From: Liolophura sinensis
Lineage: Eukaryota > Mollusca > Polyplacophora > Chitonida > Chitonidae
DNA: 60,000 nucleotides
Assembly: GCF_032854445.1 (NCBI RefSeq)
Contig: NC_088301.1
Location: 9,174,281 to 9,234,280, forward strand
Direction: 5' to 3'
Below, one piece after another: positions 1-10,984 of this stretch (position 1 is the stretch's first letter; each line of letters begins with the position of its first letter). The notes beneath the pieces are model-generated. The model did no database searches and had not been told where the DNA came from. It saw nothing but the letters and a program-made list of their open reading frames with translations. Made by a program: the position numbers and the translations under genes.

Positions 1-671
1 GTCTGGCAAACGATCACACGGACGTCAACCTCTTCATTGAAAACAGTTTAGAACTTTTTGTACTCTCAAGACAGTATTTACTGTGATCTAACATCTGTGT
101 ATAATTCATTTGACACCTTTCCCTCTATTGTGCTCTGTAGAATGAGAATGGGACTGAGCGCTCTTCGCGGTGACCTCTTTAAATATAACATTATCGACGA
201 TCAGTCATGTAGTAAATATAAACATAAATGTGAAAATGCATCTCATTATTTCCTTGACTGTCCTGCCTATGCCACTCATAGAAAGCACATGCTAAAAAAC
301 ATCTTTAGGATTATATCTCCCGGAGTTCACCCTTCTGTTTTTTTCACTAGTTGTTCAAAACACATTTGTACTATACTCTTATTTGGTTCACCTGAACTAA
401 GCGTGAATAATTATCAATTGATCTTAAAATCTGTACATAATTTTATAATCTTGTCCAACAGATTCACCATCCAAGCCCAGCAGTAATATGATTTGATTTT
501 GATCTTTCTTTGTTCCCATCACTTTATTCTGTACATGTACATGTCATTTGTTCTCTTTGTTGTCTATGTTATTTTATGTATATACGTTGGTTTTATTGTT
601 GAGGAGACCGCCTCGTGGCTATAGAGCTGTGGGAAATCCTCAATAAACAAATAAAGAATTACAATTACAAC
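1..671 (+). mobile_element. 3' end of a non-LTR (LINE) retrotransposon, truncated by the window edge
   Basis: The block holds the end of a reverse-transcriptase ORF (to 486) and then about 185 bases of non-coding 3' sequence. That sequence ends in AATAAACAAATAAAG (about 641-655) and a short A/C/T-rich tail at about 656-671, as expected for a LINE 3' end. The rest of the element would lie upstream of the window. A clear target-site duplication cannot be checked because the 5' end is missing. Confidence 0.7.
52..486 (+). pseudogene. C-terminal fragment of a non-LTR retrotransposon ORF2 (reverse transcriptase/endonuclease polyprotein)
   Basis: The open stretch (142 residues from a non-ATG codon at 58) corresponds to the region after the reverse transcriptase in CR1/Jockey-like LINE ORF2 proteins. 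Visible family features are a MRMGLSALRGDLFKYNIIDD segment, a following cysteine/histidine cluster (C51, C58, H63, C68, ending HYFLDCPAYATHR), and a terminal helix ending in a SNRF-type motif. In this family the cluster normally starts CxxC; here the second cysteine position seems replaced, which fits decay. The same frame has a TAG at 49-51, so the ORF is broken just upstream. The family assignment rests on motif memory. The exact clade (CR1, Nimb or a relative) is not determined. Confidence 0.75.
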
Positions 672-1790
672 CTTTTATTGTTAGCACGGCCTGTAAGAAA
701 AGGGGAAATTATAAATTTCCTATCCAGAGCGGAACTGAACATAGGAAATCACAGGAACAAAGGCAATGGATATTCACTCAGCTAGACTGGCTCGCTCGCT
801 AGAGTTTTGTAATATCTATATATTTAATATAATCTTTCAACGTTGAGATAAAACCACTACTAGGATGCACCGATATCATGTATGTCACTGCGCAATGGGG
901 ACCTGTCAAGAGACTGGCAGCAGAGCCTTGACGTCATTTTATTAACGTCAAATATTCCTTTCCCAGTCCATCATGATGACGTCACATTAAAGACAGTGCG
1001 ACGTTACAATAGAAACTGATTCATTGTAACGGTGTAGACGTTACGTTACAATCCATTCTTGACGTAACAATGACTTGAGGTCAGTTTTACAAGAGCGCCA
1101 CTAGCGGGATTCAAAATATGCCGCCTCCCCATTTAAAACATTATTAATGTTCGCGGTGCTATTGTGCACAAACCCCACTGATGATATTACATTAACACTA
1201 ACTGACCTGCGGCCACACCATTTGGCGTTACATGGATAATGTCAGTGTTAGAGTTATGTCTGGGGAATCACTTCAGGTGCGACTCTGGAGTCCCGATGAC
1301 CTTACCGGAGAGTTTTAATTGGCAATGTCTGGTCTGATTAGAGCTTGACAACAAGGCGAGTCGTTGTCCAAGTCCAGATGAAGTGTTTACAATGTCCTTT
1401 CTTTCTGCCAAACCCCTCTCACACGGGAGATCAAGCCTGTGTCCGCGGAGATCAGCTATACGGTCCGATCCAAGGCACTTCACTGACTGAACCGCCACGA
1501 ACTATAATACTGCCTATTGTCCATTCCCCCAGTCATCAACCACCAGGGATGAGTTTAATACATTTCACAGCATATAAATAATCCTTATAATGAATAAGGG
1601 TCCTCGACTGAGAATATTATCTGTAACCTTCAATTTGAGCCGTATTTATAATGTGCGTATCTTAAAACACTTAAAAAATCTGAAGGCCATACAGATTGGC
1701 CAATACCTTCGAATTGCACAAGCAAATGACATCCACAGCGAACACTTCTCTTATCCCTATTCCTTTTTTGTATTTATTTATTGATTTTTT
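672..1790. other. Intergenic stretch with CRE-like sites, no gene seen
   Basis: No convincing coding exon was seen. The block holds two perfect TGACGTCA sites (929-936 and 977-984), a TGACGTAA at 1060-1067, and a hairpin at 1002-1031. Short overlapping open frames near 1268-1580 on both strands have no recognisable content. Confidence 0.5.
929..1067. promoter_or_regulatory. Cluster of CRE/ATF-like sites with a short hairpin
   Basis: Two full palindromic CREs (TGACGTCA) occur at 929-936 and 977-984, exactly 48 bp apart. A half site (AACGTCA) lies near 944-950 and a TGACGTAA at 1060-1067. Between them CGTTACAAT (1002-1010) and ATTGTAACG (1023-1031) form a perfect 9-bp inverted repeat with a 12-base loop. 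Such sites bind CREB/ATF-type bZIP factors in animals. No gene start is recognised next to them, so function is inferred from motif density only. Confidence 0.35.
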
Positions 1791-1932
1791 TTATTTTTAT
1801 TTACTTGACTGATGTTTTACGCCGTACTCAAGAATATTTCACTTTTACCACAGCAGCCAGCACTGTGGTCGGAGAAAACCGGGCAGAACCCAGGGGAAAC
1901 CCACGATCATCCGCAGGTTGCTGACAGACCCC
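1791..1932 (-). mobile_element. SINE type A, 5'-truncated copy
   Basis: On the + strand this reads as the reverse complement of the SINE tail: an A/T-rich end, GATGTTTTACGCCGTACTCA, AGAATATTTCACTT, then a GGGCAGAACCCAGGGGAAAC body and the CATCCGCAGGTTGCTG segment. The tRNA-like head is missing. Confidence 0.85.
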
Positions 1933-2230
1933 TTTTTATAACAGTCAATAGGGTAATTTCATGGTGTGTAAGTCTGTTGTAGAGTTGATGAGCTGCTACC
2001 CAAGCTGTCAAAATGCTGAATGTCAAGCGCATATGCCATGGTGACGTATCTCTTCAAATTGTGAATGCTTCGTAAACCGGCGTCAGGGCGCACTTTCATA
2101 AATGTTAATCGCAAGTCAGTATTTCACTAAATTATGCATCGTTACAAATTGAACGAGAACTTGGATTGACGATTGGAATTATAGGCCACATTGCGGTTTA
2201 ACACTACACTACAAAAAACTGAGCATTTAT

Positions 2231-2330
2231 AATCGATGGCAGTCAGTTTTAAAACTGGAGGATACCAAGATGTCAGGGGTAAACCACCGATCTTTGGCAA
2301 GATAATGGCGAAATTTCCTACGCTTGTCGT
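2231..2330 (-). mobile_element. SINE type B fragment
   Basis: The reverse-oriented body reads CGATGGCAGTCAGTTTTAAA, an ACTGGAGGATACC segment, then ACCACCGATCTTTGGCAAG. It matches the body of other type B copies at 5614, 30221, 34262 and 42950. An AATAAATAAATGAATAAATA tract follows at about 2366-2390. Confidence 0.65.
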
Positions 2331-2390
2331 GCGCTTCTTTACGCCATACGTGCAAAATACCAACTAAATAAATAAATGAATAAATAAATA

Positions 2391-4402
2391 GTACGTTTGA
2401 TATAAAGATGTGCTCACCATGTTGATGGAAGACGATTAGCTTTCGAGGAACGTTGTAGTCTGTACATACAGGCACATGTATGTCGTCGATCGATTGTTGC
2501 CACCAAGGCGATATGAACAGTGAGAGCGATGGAACTTAAGGTTACCCGAACGCATTGATTTTCCTTACTATTTATGATGTAAATTGTCAACTGTAACCTC
2601 AAAAATATATATACCCTAACTTTTGTGTTTTACAATGCCATACCACCACATGCAGCTTGCACTTTTCTCTATAACATATCAAAAGGTCAACCTTACATGA
2701 CCACTATTTTTTAGCTGTGGTTGCTGTTAGTGAAATCATAGCATTTTGTTACCTTGGTAACTTCCAGGGGAGTGAGTAGTAACACTGAGGAAAAACTTTT
2801 CTGTTCAATCCAAAAGAAAAATTTTGATATATTTAAACTAGATACAAAAGGGCAGTGCAGAAAGTTATTGTGTATCAAAAAAACTAAAATGTGTTTGTGG
2901 CAGTATTATCCATTTAGTGCTCCTTCACACTTCAGTTCGGAAGCAAATCTTGGTCCCAATTGCCCGAATTGCGCATGTATAACCATAAGGTTCAGTGTGA
3001 CGTGTCCGCTATACATCTGCAGTATTAAGCACGTTCGAGTTCAGCTCAGGAGAATTTTATATTGGAGTAGTTAAATTTAATTTGTTTGTGGAAACATCAT
3101 TCTTCTATAACATGGACTCTCCATTACGACTAGAAATGACCAACACAAATTCTTGAACACAACATTGTTGCAATTTTGAATTATAGTTTGGCATCTGTGT
3201 CAAAGCAAGAACTGTTCAGTGCCCAACGAAATAAATGCGCAGATTTTAAACTAACAATAGGACCAGAGAAAAGACAGAGTATGGAAGTAAATAAACTAAT
3301 CCGTATGTGCCCATAACTCTGAAGGGGTACGTGATGAAACTCTGTACCCGCATTTCTCACGGAACACAGCAACACTGGTGGTGCAATTTGCAAGTCACAG
3401 CTTTCTGGGAGCGTTCTGACCTCAAGAAAATCTTCAGCCGTTTGAAATCTGATCAGTTCTTAGATAGTCGACCAGCAAACCTTTTCTATGACAGATTATC
3501 TAGAGTTCTATGCAAAACCCTTTACTTTAGAAGTCTTAACCCAGCAGATTAATGCATTAGTCTATATGTCAGGAACATATTTAGATAATTCAAAGCGTAA
3601 GAAATGTGAAACTTGGCTGGGACTGTTATCATGTTGGTAAGCACGGCTACCGAACATAAAACTCTCAAAGACGTCTCGGAGAATACAAAGGAACCGTATA
3701 AGTTATCTAACCCCTACATGTACACTCGTGGTTAATTGTTCAAGGCTTTATATTTGAACACGCTTTGAAGCTGTAAAAGGACCATTCTATGTACAAAATA
3801 TGAAGGCATCATTTTTCTTGCTTTATTTCCTGGACAAATAAAATTAATCGCACCCAATCTTTAGGCCAGTTTAAACACCAATTAAATGAATATAAAAATA
3901 TTAATCTTCTGTGATATAATTCTCGGGTGTCGCCATCAACGGAGATAAGAACACATATCTCGTCCCGTAAGAACATGGGGCAAATCAAACAGAGAACACA
4001 TGAGCCGATAAATTAGTAGATAAACACAGACTTTACGAAAAAAAATTCCCATGCATGTAGATGTAGGTCTCTGCACAGAGTTCTGTCGGTTGCTTTCTAC
4101 CTTTGTGTTTAAAGGACAAGATCAACGATTTCTGACTAGTCCTCAGTTGTTTCTAGATGCTTTTTCATAAATATATGACCCGAATTTTAATCAGTTTTAA
4201 TATAAACCATTAATTAACTAATTTCTGAAACAGAAGCTGACGCATGTGGTGCGCATAGTATATGTAGACGCTGCAACAACAACATATTACTAATTTGAAC
4301 ATACACGGTCTGCCGATGAGGCAGAGGTGTTGCAGGGTGAATGCTTTATCCCATAATTATTTACCATGCAATAAAATTAACGAATCTGTCCATTCTTTCC
4401 AG
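2391..4402. other. Anonymous non-coding DNA
   Basis: Nothing with recognisable protein or RNA homology was seen. The open frames here are short, overlap on both strands and lack family motifs. Confidence 0.5.
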
Positions 4403-4512
4403 ATCAAGTCACTCGGACAGGTTCGCCATGAACCGACTGACATGACTTCTAACTATCTCGGGATTCTACAGAAAAAAAATTCAGAAAAAGGGAGACTTTT
4501 AAAGATGTACCG
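4403..4512 (+). other. Candidate orphan exon (110 nt), gene unknown
   Basis: A pyrimidine-rich acceptor (CTGTCCATTCTTTCCAG) is followed by 110 open nucleotides and a strong donor (CCG|GTAAGG). Read from the first base it encodes about 37 residues, starting IKSLGQVRHEPTDMTSNYLG and ending in a lysine/arginine-rich stretch (...KGRLLKMYR). The phase would be 0 in and 2 out. The product is not recognised and no partner exon was identified, so this may be chance. It is listed because both splice signals and the reading frame agree. Confidence 0.25.
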
Positions 4513-5613
4513 GTAAGGAATGTCGTAACTGTTCGTTCTATTAAATAAACACGAAATCTTTAGAATGAAGAACAATGATCAGCTTTAGGTTACATATATC
4601 AAGTTTTCGTGCATGCCAAGCACAAGGCGTTACGACGTGATAAGCAATTTCCATTGGGTGATTCATAACTGAGTCACTTCTTCTGTCACAAACTACAGAT
4701 ATCAATGATATCGTCCATAACTCCTAAGGGGCATACTTTAAACCTATTCAGCGGAATAGCCATCATAACTGAAACGTTTTAAGATGATAACATAGCTTTT
4801 GAATTGTGTACATGTAAGCCTAAAGACAGATGCTATTTTACTTGTAAAACGTGTTAACAGTTAATAATTGCATTGTTAAGGGAGACAGAGTGAGTGTATT
4901 TTGTATCACACATTGTCCATCTTATGCTATTTTTATTTAATGCGACCTTGTAAATATGCACCAAGGCGTTGAAATATCAAATGGAGCTCATCTACCATAT
5001 ACATGTATTTCATATCGCACTGTGACGTTGTTTTAAAAGATACAATTGTCCTTTTAATTATTTTTAAAAACTCAGAAGACCTGAGACGCTTAGCGCAATA
5101 AAAAGCGTGCGGTTATATGGTTGGTAAGACAATGATATCTGCAGGGGGCATTTACCCGGTGACCTTGCTAAGCTGGTTATTATATGCCACACGCAAGCTA
5201 TAGAGATCCACACAACGCAATATTACGCGTTTATTTTACACTCTATACTATTACCACAAGTACACGGATATATCGACTGTGACATGTAAAGTGAGTCATC
5301 GTGATATATACAAGTTATATACCCATTCACCCCGACTTAGCGTTTATAACAATGCCAATAACCACCGGGATAAGAATTCCCTCAGGCTAAAGAAATACTG
5401 AAATTTAAGTAGCTGCATGGATGTGGTTAGTTTTACTCATGAACAATAGGAGTAATGTAAAATGTTGACTTAAATAATGTGGATGAAACATAAAAGATAA
5501 ACAATACTTACTGTCTGATATAAAAAATTATCCATTGTAATCCATAGAAATAGGACAATTATTTACTTGATTGCTGATTTCACGCTGGCCATACTTAGCG
5601 ATTTTAAAATTTA
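4513..5613. other. Anonymous non-coding DNA
   Basis: AT-rich sequence with no recognisable gene or repeat family. Confidence 0.5.
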
Positions 5614-5728
5614 CACGATGGCGGTGAGTTTTATAGTTGGAGGAAACCAAAGTACCCAGGGTAAAACCACAGTGCGGGGAATGTGAGCATTCCATTCCCA
5701 AGGACGGGATTGAACTCATACCTCGTGT
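5614..5728 (-). mobile_element. SINE type B copy, with tRNA-like head on the right
   Basis: On the + strand it reads CGATGGCGGTGAGTTTTATA, then a GTTGGAGGAAACC segment and a CAGGGTAAAACCAC segment, and ends with ACGGGATTGAACTCATACCT. That last segment resembles a tRNA B box (GGTTCAANCC type) on the reverse strand. Confidence 0.65.
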
Positions 5729-6071
5729 ATTTTAGTCAATAAATGACACCTCGGGACAATACACCAATGTAAATTTTAAAATGTGATACACGTGAAACTA
5801 CATTTGATTATATTATATAGTCACTACTTATTTGTCAAAATTGTACGCACCATGTGATTACATAACAGAAAGGAAAAAGAACGTTGACATTAAGCAATAC
5901 TTTTGCTTAATTACATATGCCTTAAATCCATGTCAGTAACCAACCATTGAGTTTGAGGCTAATTTATGTGTAGGTATTTCTCTCCAAATCTTATTGTATA
6001 CGTGACAAGATGGACGGTAGAACTTATTTGAAAGTAGAGGTTACATGGTTGAACTTTCTTTTATCTGACCG

Positions 6072-6424
6072 GCCCTGATAGTACAGTTGGTAGAGCGCCC
6101 GCTTCGGGAGAGGTAGATCCACCGTCAATTCTAGGTCAAGTCACACCTAAAACTTTCAAAGAGGAAGTTGTATCTTCCTCGCTTGGCATTCAGCATGAAC
6201 AGGATAGTGGAACGACTGGTTGACCCGTATCAGTATAATGGCCCGGGCGGGGCGGGTTACTTGCCTTCGGTAAGGCGTCTCGGTGAAGCAGCACTAGATG
6301 AAAGAGCGGTGGAAATCCATCCTGCAACAAGGAGGCACATTACATGCACTCTAATGATTTCTTCGTCGTCATATGACTGAAAAATTGTTAAGTACGACAT
6401 TAAGCCCCAAGCACTCACTCACAC
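6072..6424 (+). mobile_element. SINE type C, near full-length, tRNA-derived
   Basis: The head carries a perfect pol III A box (TAGTACAGTTGG, 6081-6092) and a B-box-like AGGTCAAGTC (6133-6142), spaced as in a tRNA. The body then leads to a 3' end reading GTCGTCATATGACTGAAAAA, then TTGTTAAGTACGACATTAAG and a CACTCACTCAC tail. A short open frame that crosses it is only repeat sequence. Confidence 0.8.
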
Positions 6425-7121
6425 TTTAATCTCTTAATGAATAAGTTACGTCGGTGCATTCTTTAGGATGAAGGTTTATGCGCTAAAAACAAACTAATAT
6501 AGAATGAGAAGAAAAATCTTGTCTTGAATGACAGATGCTCGATAGGACAATGATCGATGAATACAGGAATATGGCTGAGCAGGTTTATGAATCATTTCCA
6601 AACCGGATCCTGTGAAACAGAGATAGCTTCATCATCCGCCTGTTGACGCGCGCAAGAATGATTTATTGTTACTTAACACACTTGGAAAAGGTGAAAGCTT
6701 TAGAACTCGGCACGCTTCTGTGACGGCGCTGGCGTACAAAAAAAAGATTTTCAAAAACACTTTTCCATTGCAATTACTTTGCCCGTCATCATTGTATGTT
6801 TTCCATTTTCAGAAATTGGATGAGATGTTTTTTATTTGTTTATTCGCTTGGCTTTTTTTAAAACTAAAGCTCAAAGACCCTTCCGTTTCCATGTTAATTA
6901 CTTCGCCTGTCGACATAGTAGGACTTCATGTCATGTAAATTGGAATGCAATTTGCTTTAGCTTTTTAATTTCTTTTTTGTTTTTGTTTGTTTCCCTTTTG
7001 AAAGAAAGGTCAGAGACCTTACATCTGAGAATGGAGATAAACATTATGTGACTCATAAGCACATTAATGTCGAATCTTCAGGTGGTAAGAATCATATTGA
7101 TGAAATAGTGTTGTTTGCATA
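6425..7121. other. Anonymous non-coding DNA
   Basis: No gene or known repeat was recognised. The T-rich stretch at 6820-7000 produces weak open frames only. Confidence 0.5.
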
Positions 7122-7749
7122 TGTATGGGAACCCTCATAGACTATATATGGGAACCCTCATAGACTATATATGGGAACCCTCATAGACTATATATGGGAA
7201 CCCTCATACACCATATATGTGAACCCTCATAAACTATACATCGGAACCATCATATACTACAGTAATATAACTGTCATAAACTATATATGAGAACCATCAT
7301 AAACTATATATGGGAACAGTCATAAACTATTTCTTGAAACTATCATATAGTATATATCGGAACCACCGTATACTATATATGAGATTCCTCATACATAAAC
7401 TATATTTTGAAACCACAATAAACTATAAATGGGAACCCTCATATAATATAGATCGGAACCATCATACACTATATATGGTAATCATCAGTTACTATATATG
7501 AGAACCATTATAAACTATATCTCGAAACTATCATAAACTAGATCCTGGAAGCATCATAAACTAAATATCGGAACCATCATATATGGGAACCCTCATACAC
7601 TATATATGTGAACCCTCATAAACTATGCATCGGAACCATCATATACTACAGTAATATATGGGAACTATCATAAACTATTACTGAGAACCATTGTAAACTA
7701 TTACTGGGAGCCATTATAAACTATTATTGGGAACCATCATAAACTATGT
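7122..7749. repeat. Minisatellite, about 27 copies of a 23-bp unit
   Basis: The consensus unit is close to TATGGGAACCCTCATAGAC followed by TATA (23 bp). The first copies are nearly identical and later copies diverge (GGAACCATCATAAACTATA variants). A block at about 7193-7270 recurs almost unchanged at about 7582-7659, so part of the array was duplicated as a larger unit. Confidence 0.95.
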
Positions 7750-8238
7750 ATGAAATGAACATGGCTTAAAATCAACCGATAACACTGCTATCATATCTTG
7801 CCGACACTATATGGAGAACTGATTTCATTGTGGTTAATCGTCGTTTTCAACAGTATTTCGGTCATATCACGACGGTGTCTCTTTGTAGGCCGTAACCAAT
7901 GCCGACACTGACATTTACATTGCTGTCTCACCGCTGATTAAGGCGAGGCATTGCGAAGATTACCGAAGCTGAGGTCTTATGTTTGACTTGATTCAGGATA
8001 GAACCCTCGATCTACGCTTCACTACGAGTGTGCTCTATGCCCAACATTAAATGTCTAACAATATGTTTAAATGTGTATATCATAAATACACCATGTAAAT
8101 ACATGGCTGTATGAAGTAGGAGCGGCCCGTAGACAATTGAAGTGCCTAGCATTCGCTATAGTTCACACAAGACATGGAATTTTTAAAATTTTTCTCTCTT
8201 TTTATTGTCCTCGGTGAAATAAGTGATAAACAACGCTA
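7750..8238. other. Spacer between two minisatellites, no gene seen
   Basis: About 490 bases with no recognised gene or repeat family. Confidence 0.5.
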
Positions 8239-8670
8239 ACAGCAATATTACATGATGTTCACTGGAGAGCACTTGCCTAACAGGAATATTACATGATGTT
8301 CACCGGAGAGCACTTGCCTCACAGCAATATTACATGATGTTCACCGGAGAGCACTTGTCTCACAGCAATATTACATGATGTTCACCAGAGAACACTTGCC
8401 TCACAGCAATAATACATGATGTTCACTGGAGAGCACTTGCCTAACACCAATATTACATGACGATCACTGGAGAGCACTTGCCTAACACCAATATTACGTG
8501 ATGTCCACTGCAGAGCACTTGCCTCACAGCAATAATACATGATGTTCACCAGAGAGCACTTGCCTCACAGCAATAATACATGATGTTCAATGGAGAGCAC
8601 TTGCCTAACACCAATATTACATGACGATCACTGGAGAGCACTTGCCTAACAGCATTATTACATGATACAC
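8239..8670. repeat. Minisatellite, about 10.5 copies of a 41-bp unit
   Basis: The unit reads AGCAATATTACATGATGTTC followed by ACCGGAGAGCACTTGCCTCAC (41 bp). AATATTAC-type anchors recur every 41 bases from 8244 to about 8654. Copies 4-6 and 8-10 carry the same private variants (CCAATATTACATGACGATCA in copies 6 and 10), which shows a higher-order period of four units (164 bp). Confidence 0.95.
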
Positions 8671-8715
8671 TTTGAAAACTTTTCTAGTACATGTATATAT
8701 AACATGCCAATGGTC

Positions 8716-8818
8716 GGGGGTTTTAATCTGGTCACATTGGTTCCCTCCACCATTAATTTACTGGCCACCGTCGTATAAGTGAACAATTATGGTGCTAAGC
8801 ACCAATCGATAAATCAAT
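8716..8818 (+). mobile_element. SINE 3' end, diverged (type A/B-like)
   Basis: It contains GGTTCCCTCCACCATTAATT, CTGGCCACCGTCGTATAAGT and then GCACCAATCGATAAATCAAT, which aligns with the common SINE tail although the middle (ATATTCTTGAGTACGGC) is disrupted. Confidence 0.65.
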
Positions 8819-9151
8819 CCGTTATAAAGTGTGCACTACGGCTGTGTTGATACAAGGGACTTGTTGTCGAGATTACAGTGAGTTTTCTCTTTCCAGCGGA
8901 AATGAAAATATAATCTAAAAAAAATTGCAGAAATAGTCAATAAGGAACATTACCCACCTTAAGTATATTTATGTTTAGTTAAGGCGTGTAGTGTAAATGT
9001 ATTACTCATTACTCAATGTACAGAAAGAGGTAACTCAGTGCAGTTTAACTTAGCATAAAACAAATGACAAACACATATAAGTCTGACATGTTTCTTTGAT
9101 ATAGAAATACATGAGTTATCACACTGCGTTTGTAACCAAATGGAGAGTTCA
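8819..9151. other. Anonymous non-coding DNA
   Basis: No gene or known repeat was recognised. Confidence 0.5.
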
Positions 9152-9292
9152 GGCCCCACTTTCACAAAGCGGCGTACGACAATTTTTTTTTGTACATTTG
9201 TCGTACGATATTTTATACGTCACTATAACCGTGCCATTTTCCTGTATGTGTGATTGTCGGACATGTACGACATCTTTGTGAAACTGAACCCA
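9152..9292. mobile_element. MITE-like palindromic element
   Basis: The left end (9152-9180: GGCCCCACTTTCACAAAGCG then GCGTACGAC) is matched by the inverted right end (9265-9292: GTACGACATCTTTGTGAAAC then TGAACCC). The inner part repeats TGTCGTACGA-type words in both orientations. The length of about 140 bp, terminal inverted repeats and lack of coding sequence fit a non-autonomous DNA transposon. The target-site duplication is not clear. Confidence 0.6.
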
Positions 9293-9823
9293 GATACAAA
9301 TACAAATGTGGGTCATCAATATATATTATAAAGTAGAGCGTGCATGATCAGTATACGGTGATTGCCAGGATGTAAGATCAACCTCCAATGTGGGCTGATC
9401 TGTATGTTTTGATTTATATATAACTCAGTCTAATCTTTTACAAGAACTTGACGGCCATCCTTCCGTCAGCTGACGGTTTTATGTGGCCATTAACCAACGG
9501 GCAATCCAGTCGGCTTCTGTTGAAAACTGACCAGCAGGTAGACATATAATGACATAATGAGAATCACACGCCCTACAAAGTCTGATTACATTACGTCATA
9601 ATGACGGTCTAGACATTTTGCTGGCTTTTTAATTAGCCGCCGTTCTCATTAAAAGAAGATAATGGATTCAACGTCTAAGGCTGTACTCGTTTTCGCTCCT
9701 TTTGAAACTGGATCTATTCTGTGTTAGTATCGAGCAGATCATTATCATAACGACTTAATGTATGCCGTTTTCTGATGGCATATTCTCAATTTCCCGTTAA
9801 AATGTAAGGAAGAAAGAGGACTA
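9293..9823. other. Anonymous non-coding DNA
   Basis: No gene or known repeat was recognised. Confidence 0.5.
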
Positions 9824-9978
9824 GCTTCCTCTCCGGCCATACGTGGGAAGGTCTGCAGCAACGTGCAGATGATCGTGGATGTCCCTCGGGCTCTGCCCGT
9901 TTTCCTCCCACCATAATGCTGGCCGTCGTTGTATCAGTGAAATTTTCTTGAGTATGCCGTAAAACACCAATCAAATAG
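9824..9978 (+). mobile_element. SINE type A, 5'-truncated copy
   Basis: It reads CTTCCTCTCCGGCCATACGT, a GGGCTCTGCCCGTTTTCCTC body, CCACCATAATGCTGGCCGTC and the tail through GTAAAACACCAATCAAAT. The head upstream of the CTTCCTCTCC segment is missing. Confidence 0.9.
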
Positions 9979-10734
9979 CACGAGTAATTGCTAAAGTGAC
10001 ATTGTAATGGGACACAAAAGTGGTACATGCACGAACATTTTCGCCTGACTTTAATGTGAGAAATGTCCTTCACATGGAAGCAATTAGAATAGAGGAGACA
10101 ATTTGTCTGGCCTGACGATCCTTAGCTGCGCTGGCTATGTCACAGGTCAGGCAAACGCATTCATGGTCAGAGATATGGAATTCCGGGAATAGCCTGACCT
10201 TTCCAACCATCTGGCCTGACCAAATGTCCCGAATCACGACGCGGTAACAGCTACATACATCCGACTATCTCACTTCCAGACACACTTTAATCCAAAACCC
10301 AGATGACTGAAGGAAAGAACACAAACAAGGCGCCGAACATGCTCCGATTTTACCCGATGGCGTGACAAAATGTGGCGGGTAGTATAGTGGGCTAGGCGCT
10401 ACGACAGCGAAACCGCGAAACAGATTTCGCGACAAATGGCGCGTTGATAGATTTTCCATTTGACGCTTGACGATTTTGAACTTCCTCACATCCATGTTCT
10501 TGTATAATGTCTATGTTTCTGACACGACTCTTCCACTGCAGTCGGCGTTTACATTGCTAAAACCATGGAAAGACACGCAAGACTCCTCGACCAAGACTTA
10601 GACTACGCCGCTACTTTGTTGCACAGCAATTCTATATTTCCTTTTTGCTTCACAATGTGATAGAGCAACAGATCCATTAGTTGTTTAATTGGTGACTGTG
10701 CTGTTCACGTTAGTCCTCATTAGGAAATGATTTA

Positions 10735-10874
10735 TTTATTTCTTTGATTGGTGTTTACACCGTACTTAAGAATATTTCACTCAAAGGATGGCGGCCAGCA
10801 TTATATAGTGGGTGGCAGCCGGGCAGAGGCGAGGGGATACCCACGAAGGCAAAGGTTGCGGGTAGACCTTCCCA
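10735..10874 (-). mobile_element. SINE type A, 5'-truncated copy
   Basis: The reverse-oriented tail (TTGATTGGTGTTTACACCGT, AAGAATATTTCACTC) is followed by ATGGCGGCCAGCATTATA and a diverged body ending near CTTCCCACATACT. Confidence 0.85.
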
Positions 10875-10984
10875 CATACTCATTAAGAAATGAGATTGAA
10901 AGCTAGTGATTTATTGATTTATTTATTAATTTATTTGTTTGTTTGTTTGTTTATTTGGTGTTGAACGTCATATTCAATGACTGT

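Noticed and set aside
6168-6380. 70-codon open frame
   Set aside because: It lies entirely inside a SINE type C element.
7122-8670. Regular repeats that could suggest a CRISPR array
   Set aside because: Units are directly tandem with no unique spacers, and the setting is an animal genome. They are minisatellites.
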